From Pseudomonadota bacterium (GTDB lineage: Bacteria; Myxococcota; Polyangia; Polyangiales; Polyangiaceae): a stretch of DNA of 6,078 nt. Location of the stretch: NCBI GenBank assembly GCA_023419055.1, contig JAEZYO010000007.1, positions 1 to 6,078 on the forward strand, written 5' to 3'. Position numbers and translations under genes: made by a program. The notes beneath the pieces were generated by a model. The model was not told where the DNA came from, made no database searches, and saw only the letters and a list, made by a program, of their open reading frames with translations. Positions 5,844 through 6,078 of this stretch are shown here, one piece after another (positions within the stretch are counted from its first letter, which is position 1; each line of letters begins with the position of its first letter).

Positions 5844-6078
5844 GTGCCCCGGGTGCGAGCACTCGGGGCCGTCGCCCTCCTGATCTCGCTGGTCGCGGGC
5901 CCGCTACCAGCCGAAGCCTCGATCTGGCCGTCTTCCTCCGAGCGCACCGCGACCGAGCTCCGCTCGAACGATCCGCTCGTGAGACGGCGCGCAGCCGAGC
6001 AGCTCTCGAGCTTGCCCGCGCCCGCTGCTCGCAAGCTCGCCCGCGCGGCGCTCGACGACTCCGACGCCGAGGTGCGTC
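5844..6078 (+). CDS. Exported HEAT-repeat-like protein (N-terminal part)
   Basis: The frame opens at GTG 5844, with AGAGG (5829-5834, overlapping the preceding stop) at good spacing, and remains open to the window end (78 codons visible). An in-frame GTG at 5853 is an alternative. The N-terminus MPRVRALGAVALLISLVAG is a Sec signal peptide, with likely cleavage after PAEA near residue 26. The mature part ELRSNDPLVRRRAAEQLSSL followed by ARKLARAALDDSDAEVR has the spacing of HEAT/PBS-lyase-type helical repeats, which usually mediate protein binding. It starts 13 bases after the IPCT-aminotransferase stop, so the two are probably co-transcribed. The function is unknown and the C-terminus is outside the window. 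Confidence 0.7.
   Translation, partial: MPRVRALGAVALLISLVAGPLPAEASIWPSSSERTATELRSNDPLVRRRAAEQLSSLPAPAARKLARAALDDSDAEVR

Noticed and set aside
3914..6034. 706-residue open frame on the - strand opposite the IPCT-aminotransferase gene
   Set aside because: The translation is dominated by Arg, His, Asp, Glu and Val with no recognisable motif, as expected for the reverse of a GC-rich gene. The + strand frame carries complete enzyme motifs.

Overview
This is a GC-rich bacterial window whose codon third positions are strongly G/C. It suggests a Myxococcota (Polyangia-like) or related deltaproteobacterial chromosome. The basis is composition plus gene content: a proline-rich outer-membrane-type lipoprotein, a bacterial inositol-phosphate synthase and an exported HEAT-repeat protein. 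The taxonomic guess is inference only. No tRNA, rRNA, CRISPR array, insertion sequence or phage gene was seen.

Layout from left to right. Bases 1-114 hold the C-terminal end of an upstream + strand gene. Bases 115-322 are non-coding and contain two strong inverted repeats. Bases 323-1351 (+) encode a lipoprotein resembling the DUF6607 family. A convergent gap with several hairpins follows. Bases 1445-2758 (-) encode inositol-3-phosphate synthase (Ino1/MIPS). A 126-bp divergent promoter region separates ino1 from a + strand LicC-type nucleotidyltransferase (2885-3643). After a 225-bp less GC-rich regulatory gap comes a two-domain protein (3869-5830, +). Its N-terminus resembles CTP:inositol-1-phosphate cytidylyltransferase (IPCT) and its C-terminus is a HisC-like PLP aminotransferase. 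Thirteen bases later a signal-peptide HEAT-repeat protein begins (5844-, +) and runs off the window.

The most interesting unit is ino1 plus the two nucleotidyltransferases. Ino1 makes inositol-1-phosphate from glucose-6-phosphate. The IPCT-like domain could activate it as CDP-inositol, as in the di-myo-inositol-phosphate pathway of hyperthermophiles. In those organisms IPCT is commonly fused to a membrane CDP-alcohol phosphotransferase. Here that position is occupied by a HisC-type aminotransferase with its PLP-binding motifs intact. The LicC-type enzyme suggests a second CDP-activated alcohol phosphate. Together the genes look like a small locus supplying cytidylylated head groups for a lipid, glycan or solute, with an amination step built in. 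The final product cannot be deduced from this window, because no transferase that would consume the CDP-activated compound is present.
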